Part shown: positions 34,965 to 44,279 of the stretch, piece after piece
Position numbering within the stretch: position 1 is the stretch's first letter
How the letters are laid out: each line of letters starts with the position of its first letter
Source of the DNA: an uncultured Sphingomonadaceae bacterium
GTDB taxonomy: Bacteria; Pseudomonadota; Alphaproteobacteria; Sphingomonadales; Sphingomonadaceae
Direction: 5' to 3'
Assembly: GCA_947496865.1 (NCBI GenBank)
Contig: CANMEE010000002.1
Span: forward strand, 186,001 to 250,000
DNA: 64,000 bases
Notes under the pieces: model-generated
The model's input: only the letters and a program-made list of their open reading frames with translations
The model's database searches: none
What the model was told of the DNA's origin: nothing
Position numbers and translations under genes: made by a program

Positions 34965-35851
34965 ACCAGCCACTTTCGCAAAATTGCGTTGACCTTCTCT
35001 GGGGCTTCCTGCTGTACCCAATGGGAAACGCCGGGAAGGCGATGGAGTTCCAGATTGGGAACCCATTGCTCCGTGCCCTCAGTGCACTTGATATTAAGCG
35101 CGCTGTCTTCCTCACCCCAGATCATCAGTGTCGGGATGTCGAGCATTTTATCCTCAACATCAACTGTATCTCCATGCCGGAGCAAAGCGCGATAATAGTT
35201 GAGCATAGCGGTCAGCGATCCGGGGCGCATGGCGGCCTTTGCGTAAACCTCTAAAGCCTTGTCCGGGAAATTGCTTTGGTCGCACGCCATATTAGAGAAA
35301 GCCGCTTTAATTGCTTTGCCATCACCGCGCGAAATTAGAAATTCCGGTAACCATGGAATCTGGAAAAAGAAAATATACCAGCTGCGCTTAAGCTGCCTCC
35401 AATGGCGTATCTCACGCCGACCAACCATCGGGTGCGGCACGTTCATGATCACAAGACGTTTCAAGGGCCGGATTTGCTGTATTGCAAAAGCCCATGCAAC
35501 AATCGCTCCCCAATCATGGGCGATCAGCGTCACCTCTTCCGCGCCGCTGGCATCGATAAGCGCAGCAACATCAGCACAGAGATGATCGAGCGCATAATCA
35601 CGTACGCTAGTTGGTTTGGTTGATCCGCCATAGCCGCGCATATTGGGTGCCCAGACGCGATAGCCTTGCTCAACCAGCAATGGAATTTGAAACCGCCACG
35701 AATAGTGCAATTCTGGAAAGCCGTGGAGACATAGGGCAAGCTTATTGCCTTCACCGACCTTTGCCACTTCAAATGTCTGGCCATTGGCCTCGACCCAATT
35801 GATTGCAATGCCGCTGGCGGGATCAGGTTTCCAAGATGCTTTTCTAGTCAT
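34961..35851 (-). CDS. Alpha/beta hydrolase, epoxide hydrolase-like
   Basis: 296 residues from ATG 35851 (an ATG two codons earlier also exists). Conserved elements: oxyanion loop HGFPELHYSWRFQ (about 46-58), nucleophile elbow IAHDWGAIVAW with aspartate as the nucleophile, as in epoxide hydrolases and haloalkane dehalogenases, an acid in WGEEDSAL, and the catalytic histidine in GVSHWVQQEAP. The HGFPE plus HDWG pair favours epoxide hydrolase. The gene is divergent from the amidohydrolase gene by 80 bp and convergent with the reductase gene. Confidence 0.9.
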   Translation of the reverse strand: MTRKASWKPDPASGIAINWVEANGQTFEVAKVGEGNKLALCLHGFPELHYSWRFQIPLLVEQGYRVWAPNMRGYGGSTKPTSVRDYALDHLCADVAALIDASGAEEVTLIAHDWGAIVAWAFAIQQIRPLKRLVIMNVPHPMVGRREIRHWRQLKRSWYIFFFQIPWLPEFLISRGDGKAIKAAFSNMACDQSNFPDKALEVYAKAAMRPGSLTAMLNYYRALLRHGDTVDVEDKMLDIPTLMIWGEEDSALNIKCTEGTEQWVPNLELHRLPGVSHWVQQEAPEKVNAILRKWLV

Positions 35852-35931
35852 GTGCAAACAGATAGCAGGACGTGGCTTTAATCATCCAGTTAAATCTGTT
35901 ATTCCAAGTGAAAATAATCAGGAGAGACTCG

Positions 35932-37674
35932 ATGCATGATCTGGTAATTCGCGGCGGTACAGTAGTTGATGGGACGGGTGGCGCGCCCTTTATAGCTGAT
36001 GTTGCCATTGATGGGGACCGCGTTTCGCTGGTCGGAACAGTGACCGCAAACGGCCGAGAAGAAATCGATGCAACCGGCAAAATTGTCTCTCCCGGCTTTG
36101 TGGATGTGCATACCCATTATGATGGTCAAGCGACCTGGGATGATGAAATGGCACCTTCCAGCTGGCACGGCATTACTACTGTTGTGATGGGGAATTGCGG
36201 AGTCGGTTTCGCCCCTGCCAGACCAGACCGGCATGAATGGCTGATCAATCTAATGGAGGGCGTGGAAGATATCCCCGGCACTGCGCTAGCCGAAGGCATG
36301 AGCTGGAATTGGGAAACTTTCCCCCAATATCTCGACGAGCTTGAAAAAATGCCACGTACCGTTGATGTGGCAACCCATGTGCCGCACGGAGCCGTGCGCG
36401 CCTATGTATTGGGTGACCGGGAGAAACCGGGCGCCGTACCGACCGATGATGAAGTCGAGCAAATGTCGAAAATTGTCGAAGATGGATTGAAAGCTGGCGC
36501 CCTTGGTTTTTCAACATCGCGCACTATTTTGCATAGGTCCATCGACGGCGAACTGGTTCCCGGAACCACGGCTACCAAAGAAGAGTTGATCGGTATCGGC
36601 CGTGCCATGGGCAGGGTGGGCTATGGCGTATTTGAAATGGCGTCCGACCTCAACAAGGAATGGAATGAGTTTGAATGGATGGGCGACCTCAGCCGTGAAA
36701 CCGGCATGCCGGTGACCTTCGCTGCGTTACAGTCCATTGCGAAGGACCAGACACTAGATGAGCAGATCGCGAATATGCGCGCGCAAAATGACAATGGCGC
36801 GAATATCGTTGCGCAAATAGCGCTCCGAGGAAATGGTATTGTGATGGCATGGCAGGGTACGGTGCATCCGTTTGTTCGTCACCCCAGCTGGATAGCGATG
36901 GAAGAACTGAGTTGGGACCAGAAATATGCCAAGCTGAAAGACCCCGCATTCAAGGCGCAATTGCTGAGCGAAACGGGGCAACCTCCCGAAGAAGTCGATA
37001 TGGTGCCCGTATTCATGGTCATCACAAATGGCTGGCCAATGCAGTTCGAAATGGATGATGATTTCGATTATGAGCCACAGGCGGATGAGAGCATCGCGAC
37101 ACGCGCTGCGGCAGCCGGAAAATCGGGCGCAGAATATGCCTATGACCTGATGATGTCGGATGATGGCAAAGGTTTTATCTATCTTCCGCTGCTCAACTAT
37201 ATGGATGGCAATCTCGATTTTCTGGAAGAGTTGCAACAGTCAGATGACACAGTGAACAGCCTGTCTGATGGCGGTGCACATTGCGGAACAATATGCGATG
37301 CGGCGTCACCAACGTTCATGTTGGAGCATTGGGTGAAAAACCGTTCGCGCGGTACATTGAAGTTGGAACATGCTATCAAACGCCAATGCCTCGATACTGC
37401 ACGACTATACGGCTTGAACGATCGGGGCGTCTTAAAACCGGGTTATCTCGCAGATGTGAATGTGATCGATATGGACCGGATAAAGCTAGGCAAGCCTTGG
37501 CTGGCATTTGACCTACCAGCCGGCGGCAAGCGTTTGCTGCAAAAGGCCGATGGTTATGATTACACGATCAAGTCGGGACAGGTGACGTTCAAAGGCGGCG
37601 CTGTGACTGATAAACGCCCCGGCGGCCTGATCCGCGGACCGCAACATGTTGAGATGCTTGAAGCGGCTGAGTAA
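35932..37674 (+). CDS. Amidohydrolase family protein (N-acyl-D-amino acid deacylase-like)
   Basis: 580 residues from ATG 35932, with AGGAGAG about 6 nt upstream; earlier in-frame starts lack this signal. It begins with the small beta domain ([28 protein letters not shown]), then the metal-binding [10 protein letters not shown] (H-x-H), [19 protein letters not shown], and near the C-terminus [14 protein letters not shown] with a metal-site aspartate. This matches the D-aminoacylase branch of the amidohydrolase superfamily (TIM barrel, zinc). Likely substrate is an N-acyl-D-amino acid or related cyclic amide; not proven. A long perfect hairpin follows the gene. Confidence 0.88.
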   Translation: MHDLVIRGGTVVDGTGGAPFIADVAIDGDRVSLVGTVTANGREEIDATGKIVSPGFVDVHTHYDGQATWDDEMAPSSWHGITTVVMGNCGVGFAPARPDRHEWLINLMEGVEDIPGTALAEGMSWNWETFPQYLDELEKMPRTVDVATHVPHGAVRAYVLGDREKPGAVPTDDEVEQMSKIVEDGLKAGALGFSTSRTILHRSIDGELVPGTTATKEELIGIGRAMGRVGYGVFEMASDLNKEWNEFEWMGDLSRETGMPVTFAALQSIAKDQTLDEQIANMRAQNDNGANIVAQIALRGNGIVMAWQGTVHPFVRHPSWIAMEELSWDQKYAKLKDPAFKAQLLSETGQPPEEVDMVPVFMVITNGWPMQFEMDDDFDYEPQADESIATRAAAAGKSGAEYAYDLMMSDDGKGFIYLPLLNYMDGNLDFLEELQQSDDTVNSLSDGGAHCGTICDAASPTFMLEHWVKNRSRGTLKLEHAIKRQCLDTARLYGLNDRGVLKPGYLADVNVIDMDRIKLGKPWLAFDLPAGGKRLLQKADGYDYTIKSGQVTFKGGAVTDKRPGGLIRGPQHVEMLEAAE

Positions 37675-37677
37675 TTT

Positions 37678-37718
37678 GTAGCGACGTGCTCTGCGCGAAT
37701 GGCCGAGCACGTCGCTAC
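37678..37718. terminator. Long perfect hairpin between convergent genes
   Basis: A 14-bp perfect inverted repeat, GTAGCGACGTGCTC at 37678-37691 with GAGCACGTCGCTAC at 37705-37718, 13-nt loop. It sits exactly between the amidohydrolase stop and the convergent outer-membrane gene stop. No T-run on either side, so termination may be factor-assisted or the element may protect 3' ends. Confidence 0.7.
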
Positions 37719-37723
37719 TCAAC

Positions 37724-38806
37724 CTAAAACGATTTCTGCCAACCGACGGTGAACATCCAGTCACCGGGCATCTGGGGGCCGTTTAGGTCCTGATAGACAG
37801 GTGCACCGAATTCTATACCAAGCCGGTGGCCTGCTAGCGGGCCGTGAGTTCCGACCAGATTGATACCACCGATTAGGTCCACACGCTCGCCGCCTTGAAA
37901 ATCGGGATTGGCGGTTTGCACCGGCCCCATGATCATCGGATCAATGCCCTGCACCGGGCTGGTAGCGCGGCCCTTTAAACGGCCTGACAGGCTGATCCAC
38001 TGGGCAGGGCGATAGCTGATCCATGTCGTCAATTCATGGACATCTCCAAAGCGATAGCCTTGATCATTGGTTCCCGTCCGGATCGTTCCGGCATATTGCG
38101 ACCCCAAACCAATCGCGCCGTGCCAGCTTTTAAACGTCACAGATGGTTTGAGATCCCATGTGCCCGACCCGATTTGCATCATATATGGCACGCGAACAGT
38201 CGGCTCGCCGCCCATTGGAGTTAGTATCTTAGCCGTTTTAGTAGTGGAGCCAGTTGGTATGGAAACAGCCGCCCGGGCATTCAGCTCGCGCTGCTCATCA
38301 CCTTTGCGATTTGCCACGCCTAAGATCGGGAAAATACCGCCAAGGGTGATGTAACCAAAACCTTTTGGGTTGGTCGTGAAATTGCCCCGCACATTGGTGC
38401 CTGCGCCGCCAGCAAAGGTGACATGATCCATTTCTTTTTCGACATAGCTGCCCATGGCGACTAGCGTTATCCAGTCCGTCGGCGCATACATTGCGCCCAC
38501 CATCGTCATGTCGGTTCGCATGGCTGTTGGCACGATGCGTAAGGTTGGGGGTTGTCCCGGTGCGCCGAAAAAGCGGTTGGGGATGGTGGTGACAATGTCT
38601 ACGGGAGAGATGCCTTCCGTCCCGATCTGATTGCCGCTCATCTCCATATGCATATGGCGGACAGAGAGCATGACTTCACCCTTTTTGTGGGCATGGTCGG
38701 CCATCACACCAATAGGGGCATGATCATCAGCCATTACGTCATGGGCGAGGGTAGGGGTAGAAAGACAGGCGGCAACAAGTGCGCCTGTACAGAGCAAGTA
38801 TTTCAT
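37724..38806 (-). CDS. Outer-membrane transporter-like protein with His/Met-rich N-terminus
   Basis: 360 residues from ATG 38806, which has AGGA 8 nt upstream. A signal peptide ends PTLA-HD. The mature N-terminus is rich in histidine and methionine (HDVMADDHAPIGVMADHAHKK, then SVRHMHMEMSGN). The rest alternates beta strands with aromatic ends and finishes in WMFTVGWQKSF, a terminal barrel strand. The pattern matches outer-membrane proteins found in metal-related loci. It lies 66 bp after the DUF2946 gene on the same strand; together they hint at copper handling, which is inference. Confidence 0.72.
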   Translation of the reverse strand: MKYLLCTGALVAACLSTPTLAHDVMADDHAPIGVMADHAHKKGEVMLSVRHMHMEMSGNQIGTEGISPVDIVTTIPNRFFGAPGQPPTLRIVPTAMRTDMTMVGAMYAPTDWITLVAMGSYVEKEMDHVTFAGGAGTNVRGNFTTNPKGFGYITLGGIFPILGVANRKGDEQRELNARAAVSIPTGSTTKTAKILTPMGGEPTVRVPYMMQIGSGTWDLKPSVTFKSWHGAIGLGSQYAGTIRTGTNDQGYRFGDVHELTTWISYRPAQWISLSGRLKGRATSPVQGIDPMIMGPVQTANPDFQGGERVDLIGGINLVGTHGPLAGHRLGIEFGAPVYQDLNGPQMPGDWMFTVGWQKSF

Positions 38807-38872
38807 AGTTTTTTCCTGTAATTGTCTGACTTTTGGCCCTTGAAATGTTCCCAAAAGGCCGAGAGGCGGATG

Positions 38873-39307
38873 TCAGACGGTGTCAGGTGGGCCGGTCGCT
38901 GGCGGAATATTGATCCGGTTGCGCACTGCAAAATGGCGCTGTGCTTCTGGCTCATGTTGAGCGACAATGTGATCGGTGATCATAATTGTCGGTGCGGATG
39001 AGATCAGACTTGTTCCAGAGGCCGCCGCGTAGGTGCAGACAGAGCTACCAGTTTCAGAATTGGGGGTGTCCGGCTGCTCAGGCCCGCCATAAACGATTGC
39101 CAGCATCGCATAGTCAGGATGGTCCGGTGTGATGGCTAGCTTGTTTTTGGCATGACCAGAGCATAGCTCGATAGAAAAACCATTTGCGGTTTGGGTGGGC
39201 ATAAATCCCTGCGGCGCAAGACCGGAAAGCAAGAGCGCCAAAACGGTCAGGGCGATGGCAATTAAATTGGCACGTAACGGTTGCCGAGAGAGATGGATCG
39301 GTTTCAT
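38873..39307 (-). CDS. DUF2946 family membrane-anchored protein
   Basis: 144 residues from ATG 39307 (the frame is open to 39352). One hydrophobic segment (about 14-33) is followed by GLAPQGFMPTQTANGFSIELCSG, the typical DUF2946 opening, a second cysteine in SSVCTYAA, and the closing GPPDTV tail resembling the family's RGPP-type ending. DUF2946 proteins often lie near copper-transport genes, and the downstream gene encodes an outer-membrane protein with a His/Met-rich start. Function unknown. Confidence 0.72.
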   Translation of the reverse strand: MKPIHLSRQPLRANLIAIALTVLALLLSGLAPQGFMPTQTANGFSIELCSGHAKNKLAITPDHPDYAMLAIVYGGPEQPDTPNSETGSSVCTYAAASGTSLISSAPTIMITDHIVAQHEPEAQRHFAVRNRINIPPATGPPDTV

Positions 39308-39362
39308 GACTCGATGGCGGCAATAACGTTGCTTCCACGACTTGACCAGCATGGAATGATGA

Positions 39363-39767
39363 TCAGGGCAAACTTATCGGGCTATTGGTCTCGATGATTT
39401 TTGCCGTTCTGTCCGCTATGATTAGAAAACCGGTTTTCGGCGTTCCAAAAGTAAAGCGGTGTCGTTTAAATTTGAAGATGGAGGCATCTGAAACAGCGAT
39501 TTGACTCCAAGGAACAAAAAAAGGACGTTGGAAGGGGCCAAAGACTTTCCAAACCGATACGCGCAAACCGGTCTGGCAAATGTCGAATCGCAAGCACCCA
39601 GAGAAATTTACCTTCGCCGCCGATATTCCGCCCATTGCGCCTGTCTGCGCCCGCATGGTCACGATGGGTTCGTCCGGTCTATCCGAAAAGCGATTTTGAA
39701 GCGCTATCCATCCGGACATTCGGCCAAGCAGCGTTACAATGACTAGCCACATTCCCAAAAAAAGCAC
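39363..39767 (-). CDS. Hypothetical protein with N-terminal membrane segment
   Basis: 134 residues, not recognised. GTG at 39767 and ATG at 39752 are the only plausible starts; the frame continues upstream to 39867 without other starts. A hydrophobic N-terminal segment (LFLGMWLVIVTLLG) is followed by a soluble domain with FDICQTGLRVSVWKVFGPFQRPFFVPWSQIAV, a pattern reminiscent of small bacterial PH-like/YcxB domains. It lies between dnaN and the DUF2946 gene on the same strand. Low certainty on both start and function. Confidence 0.55.
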   Translation of the reverse strand: MLFLGMWLVIVTLLGRMSGWIALQNRFSDRPDEPIVTMRAQTGAMGGISAAKVNFSGCLRFDICQTGLRVSVWKVFGPFQRPFFVPWSQIAVSDASIFKFKRHRFTFGTPKTGFLIIADRTAKIIETNSPISLP

Positions 39768-39849
39768 TGGGAATAGAGCTAATATAACTGTCTCGTCTAT
39801 CGGGAAGCCGAAAAGAACGAATGGCTCTGCGGCGGACGCGGAAACCTGC

Positions 39850-40965
39850 TTACACTCGCATTGGCATTAGCACATACAGCGCCGCGCTTTTGTCATTTTC
39901 GCGGATAAGTGTCGGTGCGCTGGCATCTGCCAGATGGAGCTCAACGCTATCACCCTCAATCTCGCTCAAAATGTCGAGCAGATACCGCGAGTTAAAGCCA
40001 ATTTCGAAAGTATCCTCTTTGTAGGCACCCGGTACTTCTTCCGCCGCCGTACCATTTTCAGGTGAAGTAACAGACAGGGTGATCTTATCATCGCCCAGCG
40101 CCATTTTGACCGCACGGGTTTTTTCTGTGGCGATGGTCGATACCCGGTCTACACCTTGTGCGAAACTCTTGGGGTCTATTTTCAGAATCTTGTCATTTCC
40201 GGTAGGAATAACCCGAGTATAGTCTGGGAAAGTTCCGTCGATTAGCTTGCTGGTGAGGATCGCAGTGCCAAGCGTGAAACGGATTTTGCTCGCGGAAAGG
40301 TCAATCTGAACTGATGCTTCGCTGTTCTCGTCGAGCAATTTACGCAGTTCATTAACACATTTGCGCGGAACGATAACATCCGGCATGCCTTCGGCTCCAG
40401 CAGGCCGCGGCAGTGTGACGCGGGCCAAACGGTGGCCATCGGTTGCAGCAGCTTTGAGAACCGGTGTCTCTTCATCCTGAACGTGCAAGAAAATACCGTT
40501 CAGATAATAGCGTGTTTCCTCGGTAGAGATTGCGAATTTGGTTTTATCGATAATCTGCACGAGCGATGCGGCTGGCAGTTCGAAACTTGTGGGCAGGTCG
40601 CCTTCTGCAATAATAGGAAAATCATCACGGGGCAGGGTTTGCAAATTGAACCGCGCGCGGCCTGCATTAACTTTCATCTTGCCATCGGCGGCGTCCAGCT
40701 CAACTTGAGAACCATCGGGCAATTTGCGGGCGATATCGAACAACGTATGAGCAGAAACGGTAATGGAACCAGCAGTTTCAACCTGCGCGTCGACAGTTTC
40801 TACCACTTGTAGATCAAGGTCGGTTGCCATCAATTTGATGCCGCCGCCCGAGCTGGCTTCAATCAATACGTTGGACAATATTGGAATGGTATTGCGCCGC
40901 TCAACCACTGATTGGACATGGCCCAGACTTTTTAGCAGTGCTGCGCGTTCGATTGTCGCTTTCAT
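39850..40965 (-). CDS. dnaN: DNA polymerase III beta subunit (sliding clamp)
   Basis: 371 residues, standard length with three clamp domains of about 120 residues. It opens MKATIERAALLKSLGHVQSVVERR and ends with LMPMRV, the conserved C-terminal MPMR element next to the client-binding pocket. The dimeric ring tethers replicative polymerase to DNA. A good ribosome site, AAGGA about 8 nt upstream, supports the start. dnaA, recF and gyrB are not adjacent, as in many alphaproteobacteria. The leader holds a GC-rich hairpin and a 12-bp palindrome. Confidence 0.97.
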   Translation of the reverse strand: MKATIERAALLKSLGHVQSVVERRNTIPILSNVLIEASSGGGIKLMATDLDLQVVETVDAQVETAGSITVSAHTLFDIARKLPDGSQVELDAADGKMKVNAGRARFNLQTLPRDDFPIIAEGDLPTSFELPAASLVQIIDKTKFAISTEETRYYLNGIFLHVQDEETPVLKAAATDGHRLARVTLPRPAGAEGMPDVIVPRKCVNELRKLLDENSEASVQIDLSASKIRFTLGTAILTSKLIDGTFPDYTRVIPTGNDKILKIDPKSFAQGVDRVSTIATEKTRAVKMALGDDKITLSVTSPENGTAAEEVPGAYKEDTFEIGFNSRYLLDILSEIEGDSVELHLADASAPTLIRENDKSAALYVLMPMRV

Positions 40966-40990
40966 AAACCGTCCTTCATTTCCTGTCCCT

Positions 40991-41028
40991 GGGCGGTGTC
41001 TTCCGCCCTAGTGGCTGTGTCCGGACAC
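40991..41028. promoter_or_regulatory. Hairpin and palindrome upstream of dnaN
   Basis: GGGCGG at 40991-40996 pairs with CCGCCC at 41003-41008 (6-nt loop), 26 nt above the dnaN start, and GTGTCCGGACAC at 41017-41028 is a perfect 12-bp palindrome. Both could shape dnaN expression; no binding protein is identified. Confidence 0.35.
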
Positions 41029-41217
41029 GGCAAAAGACTCCGTCCAATTCACAGATAGTCATCGCTTCATTAACAATATCAACCGATAGGGCAAGCCCGA
41101 TACATGAGAGCGTGAAATATATTGCGGTGAAAATCTGTGGAAAAAACTTGTGATCAGGCTAAACCGGCTCTCAATAACGGCGTCAGTCATCTTATAAGGA
41201 CCAATTAGATCATAGAT

Positions 41218-41871
41218 ATGAACAGTTTAAGCAGGGATTTGAGCACCAAAGGCAAGCGCCTGTTCATTGCACGTCATGGGGAGACGATTTTCAATCTGGC
41301 GGGGCGGATTCAAGGGAATGACGCGCACACACCGCTGACTCAACGTGGCTTTGCGCAGGCCGAGGAAATGGGTCGGGCTTTGGCGCGTTATCTCAATGGT
41401 TCTGTTGGGTTGGAATTGACGGCCTCCGATACCGGGCGGGCGTTGCAAACCCTGTCGGTGGTCTGCGAGCATATAAAACTGGACTGGCATCAAGTCGCTG
41501 CCGATCAGCGCCTGAGAGAAATTAACATGGGTGATTGGGAAGGCCTTTATTACAATAATCTCAGTGGTCAGCTGGAAGTTGATCACGATCAAGGATTGTT
41601 CTTGACCCAGGCACCAGGCGGCGAAACCTATGGTGACATTGTTGCGAGGCTGACAAGTTGGATCGCGGACCAGCGGTTTGAACGGGATATGCTGCTGATT
41701 AGCCATGGAATGACAAGCCGAGTCTTGCGTGGTCTTTTAACCGGCCAGCGGCCGCTGGAGCTGATTGATGCGCCGATGGCTGATAGCCTGCCACAAGGAT
41801 CGATGGTCCAAATCGTGGACGGTGTGGAAACGATTGTTCATCTGGGTGTGGGAGAGGGCGAAAAAGCATGA
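41218..41871 (+). CDS. Histidine phosphatase family protein (phosphoglycerate mutase-like)
   Basis: 217 residues with the RHG signature in FIARHGETIFN (about 18-28), the EINMGDWEG segment and the second catalytic histidine in LLISHGMTSR. These features define the branch 1 histidine phosphatases, which dephosphorylate small metabolites or act as cofactor-dependent mutases; the substrate is not visible. The next gene starts within its stop codon (ATGA overlap), so the two are translationally coupled. Start choice is uncertain because an AAGGA lies 18 nt away. Confidence 0.88.
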   Translation: MNSLSRDLSTKGKRLFIARHGETIFNLAGRIQGNDAHTPLTQRGFAQAEEMGRALARYLNGSVGLELTASDTGRALQTLSVVCEHIKLDWHQVAADQRLREINMGDWEGLYYNNLSGQLEVDHDQGLFLTQAPGGETYGDIVARLTSWIADQRFERDMLLISHGMTSRVLRGLLTGQRPLELIDAPMADSLPQGSMVQIVDGVETIVHLGVGEGEKA

Positions 41872-42362
41872 GGGCTTTGGCGGTTTTTTTGGGTTGTTGC
41901 ATCGCCACAATTTCTGCCCCGATCGCGGCCAAGGATTCCTTAGGTATTTTCAACAGCTGGGGTGCCTTTCGTGATCCCAATGTTCCGCGCTGCTATGCGA
42001 TCGCTGAGTCGGAAGAAATTACCGGTAAGGCCGAGCGTAAATCCTATGTATCGGTCGGATTCTGGCCTAAACGGAATATCCGCGCTCAAATTCATGTGCG
42101 GCTGAGCCGGGATCGATCCAGTAACAGCCGGGTTATGGTCAGTATAGGTGGTCGCCGATTCCAGCTTACCGCGAACCGGTCGGAAGGCTGGTCGCAAGAC
42201 AAACGCATGGATTCTGCGATTATTGCGGCGCTACGTTCAGCCAATAGCATGACGATTGAGAGCACGGGGCGTGATGGGCGCCCGATCGTGGATGCCTATC
42301 CGCTGCGCGGAGCGGCAACGGCGATAGATGCAGCATCGCTGGGCTGTTCGCGGTTCAAATAA
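41868..42362 (+). CDS. Secreted protein, invasion-associated locus B (IalB)-like
   Basis: 164 residues, signal peptide ending SAPIAA-KD. The mature domain begins GIFNSWGAFRDPNVPRCYAIAE, with a single cysteine, and contains VSIGGRRFQLTANRSEGWSQD and a C-terminal LGCSRF. The two cysteines probably form a disulfide. This pattern fits the short IalB-like periplasmic proteins widespread in alphaproteobacteria, whose molecular role outside Bartonella is unknown. It is coupled to the phosphatase gene by an ATGA overlap. Confidence 0.72.
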   Translation: MRALAVFLGCCIATISAPIAAKDSLGIFNSWGAFRDPNVPRCYAIAESEEITGKAERKSYVSVGFWPKRNIRAQIHVRLSRDRSSNSRVMVSIGGRRFQLTANRSEGWSQDKRMDSAIIAALRSANSMTIESTGRDGRPIVDAYPLRGAATAIDAASLGCSRFK

Positions 42363-42518
42363 CAGTCGGTCGCCAGTGCGATAAGCCGTTTTTGGCTTAA
42401 GTCGAGCGGTTGAATAATTGCGATAAATTCGGAAAAACGAAAAAAATGAGCTTATGCTCCCAGCCGAGTATCTGCACGTATCCAGTATTTGAACGGCACC
42501 GACTCTTGGGAGGGATTC

Positions 42519-44225
42519 ATGACGAAATCTAAGATTTTATTAGGCGCAGCACTTCTATCACTAGGATTTTCACTTGGAGGCACTGCAAATATCGCTGTAG
42601 CCGAGGCGCTGGCGGTTGAGACCAACCCAGATGCCGATCTTGTGAAGCGGGCCGGCGCGCCGTTGTTTGAAGGTATGGGCGACTATAATCGTTCCATTAC
42701 GACATCATCGGAAGGTGCCCAGCGCTATTTCAATCAAGGCATGGTGCTGGCCTTCGGGTTTAATCATGCCGAGAGTATTCGTTCTTTCCAGGCCGCGCAG
42801 ACGCTCGATCCCGCATGCGCCATGTGCTTCTGGGGAGAGGCTTTGGCGACGGGGCCGAATATTAACGTGACGGCCAAAGGCAAGGCAGTGATGAGCGACG
42901 ATGATCGTCGCGCCGCGTTCAAGGCCATCAACCGGGCTGTGGAATTGAAGGCCACCGCATCGCCATTGGAGCAAGCGCTTATCGAGGCACAGGCCAAACG
43001 GTATAATGGCGATCCCTCGACCGACCGGGAGGTGCTTGACCTCGCTTATGCCGACGCGATGGGCAAGGTGGTGCAGACTTATCCCGAGGACGACGATGCC
43101 GCGGCAATCTATTCCGAAGCGCTGATGAACACGATGCCTTGGGATTATTGGTCGGCAGATGGCAAACCAAAACCAGAAACCGAGAAGGTCATTGCTGCTC
43201 TGGAGCGGATCATAACGCGCAGCCCAAAGCATCCGCTTGCGCTGCATCTATATATTCATGCTGTTGAAGCTTCTGATGATCCGGGCAGGGCGGAGGAGGA
43301 GGCCGATGCGTTAGCAAATCTGGTACCCGGATCCGGGCATTTGGTGCATATGCCAGCGCATATATATTGGCGGGTCGGGCGTTATGATGATGCCGCGACA
43401 GCGAATGTTCGGGCGGCGGCAGTCGACGAGGAATATATCGCGGCGTGCAATGCGCAGGGTTTTTATCCCGCGCTCTATTATCCGCATAATATCCATTTTC
43501 TGTGGGCCGCAACTAGCATGGCCGGACAAAGTGAAATGGCGATCGGTTCGGCGCGTAAATTGGCTGCGAATGTTCGACTTGAACAGATTGAACAATTTCC
43601 GACAGTCGAGTTTTTCAAAACGATTCCGCTGCTGACGCTGACACAATTTGGTAAATGGGCTGAAATTATGAAGGAGCCAGGTCCGCCCAAAAATCTCGAT
43701 TACTCCAACGCAATCTGGCACTATTCGCGCGGGATCGCGCTGGCCAATATGGGCGATAAAGCGGGCGCAAGTGCGGAACGGGCGAAACTGGCAGCGGTAA
43801 AGGACACTGTTCAGATACGCTTTCTTGACAATGCCGACTATCCAGCGAGCGTGCTGCTCAACATTGCGGATGATCTGTTGCAGGGTGAAATTGCGCTGAA
43901 GTTCGGTGAGCCTCTGGTTGCCGCAGAGCATTTCCAGCGTGCCGTCGATAAACAGGATGCGCTACCATATATGGAGCCGCCTTTCTGGTATTATCCCTCA
44001 CGTCAATCGCTGGGGCAGGCATTGATGGAGGCCGGTCAGTTTGCAGAGGCGGAAGCGGTTTATCGCCGTGATCTCAAAGACTATCCGCGCAATGGCTGGT
44101 CAATGTCGGGGCTGGCAACTGCACTGAATAGCCAGGGTAAGAACGAGGAGGCGGCAAAGGCGCGATCGGCGTTGGAGATCATCTGGGCAAAAGCGGATGT
44201 CACGTTGAAGGGGTCTCGTCTCTGA
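42519..44225 (+). CDS. Secreted tetratricopeptide repeat protein
   Basis: 568 residues from ATG 42519, with GGGAGGG about 6 nt upstream. A signal peptide ends about AVAEA. The remainder is helical with TPR-like repeats; FNHAESIRSFQAAQTLDPACAMCFWGEALATGPNINV holds a CxxC-type pair and is highly characteristic of this family, and the end has FAEAEAVYRRDLKDYPRNGWSMSGLATALNSQGKNEEAA. Periplasmic protein-protein scaffold is the likely role; no partner identified. No operon partner is evident upstream (157-bp gap). Confidence 0.82.
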   Translation: MTKSKILLGAALLSLGFSLGGTANIAVAEALAVETNPDADLVKRAGAPLFEGMGDYNRSITTSSEGAQRYFNQGMVLAFGFNHAESIRSFQAAQTLDPACAMCFWGEALATGPNINVTAKGKAVMSDDDRRAAFKAINRAVELKATASPLEQALIEAQAKRYNGDPSTDREVLDLAYADAMGKVVQTYPEDDDAAAIYSEALMNTMPWDYWSADGKPKPETEKVIAALERIITRSPKHPLALHLYIHAVEASDDPGRAEEEADALANLVPGSGHLVHMPAHIYWRVGRYDDAATANVRAAAVDEEYIAACNAQGFYPALYYPHNIHFLWAATSMAGQSEMAIGSARKLAANVRLEQIEQFPTVEFFKTIPLLTLTQFGKWAEIMKEPGPPKNLDYSNAIWHYSRGIALANMGDKAGASAERAKLAAVKDTVQIRFLDNADYPASVLLNIADDLLQGEIALKFGEPLVAAEHFQRAVDKQDALPYMEPPFWYYPSRQSLGQALMEAGQFAEAEAVYRRDLKDYPRNGWSMSGLATALNSQGKNEEAAKARSALEIIWAKADVTLKGSRL

Positions 44226-44279
44226 AACGGTGATCGCTAAAGCTGGCGTTTCGATGCAAGCATCCCTATATGCGCCCTC

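Noticed and set aside
42382-42399. TAAGCC/GGCTTA hairpin after the IalB-like gene
   Set aside because: Only a 6-bp stem and no T-run after it; it could be chance.
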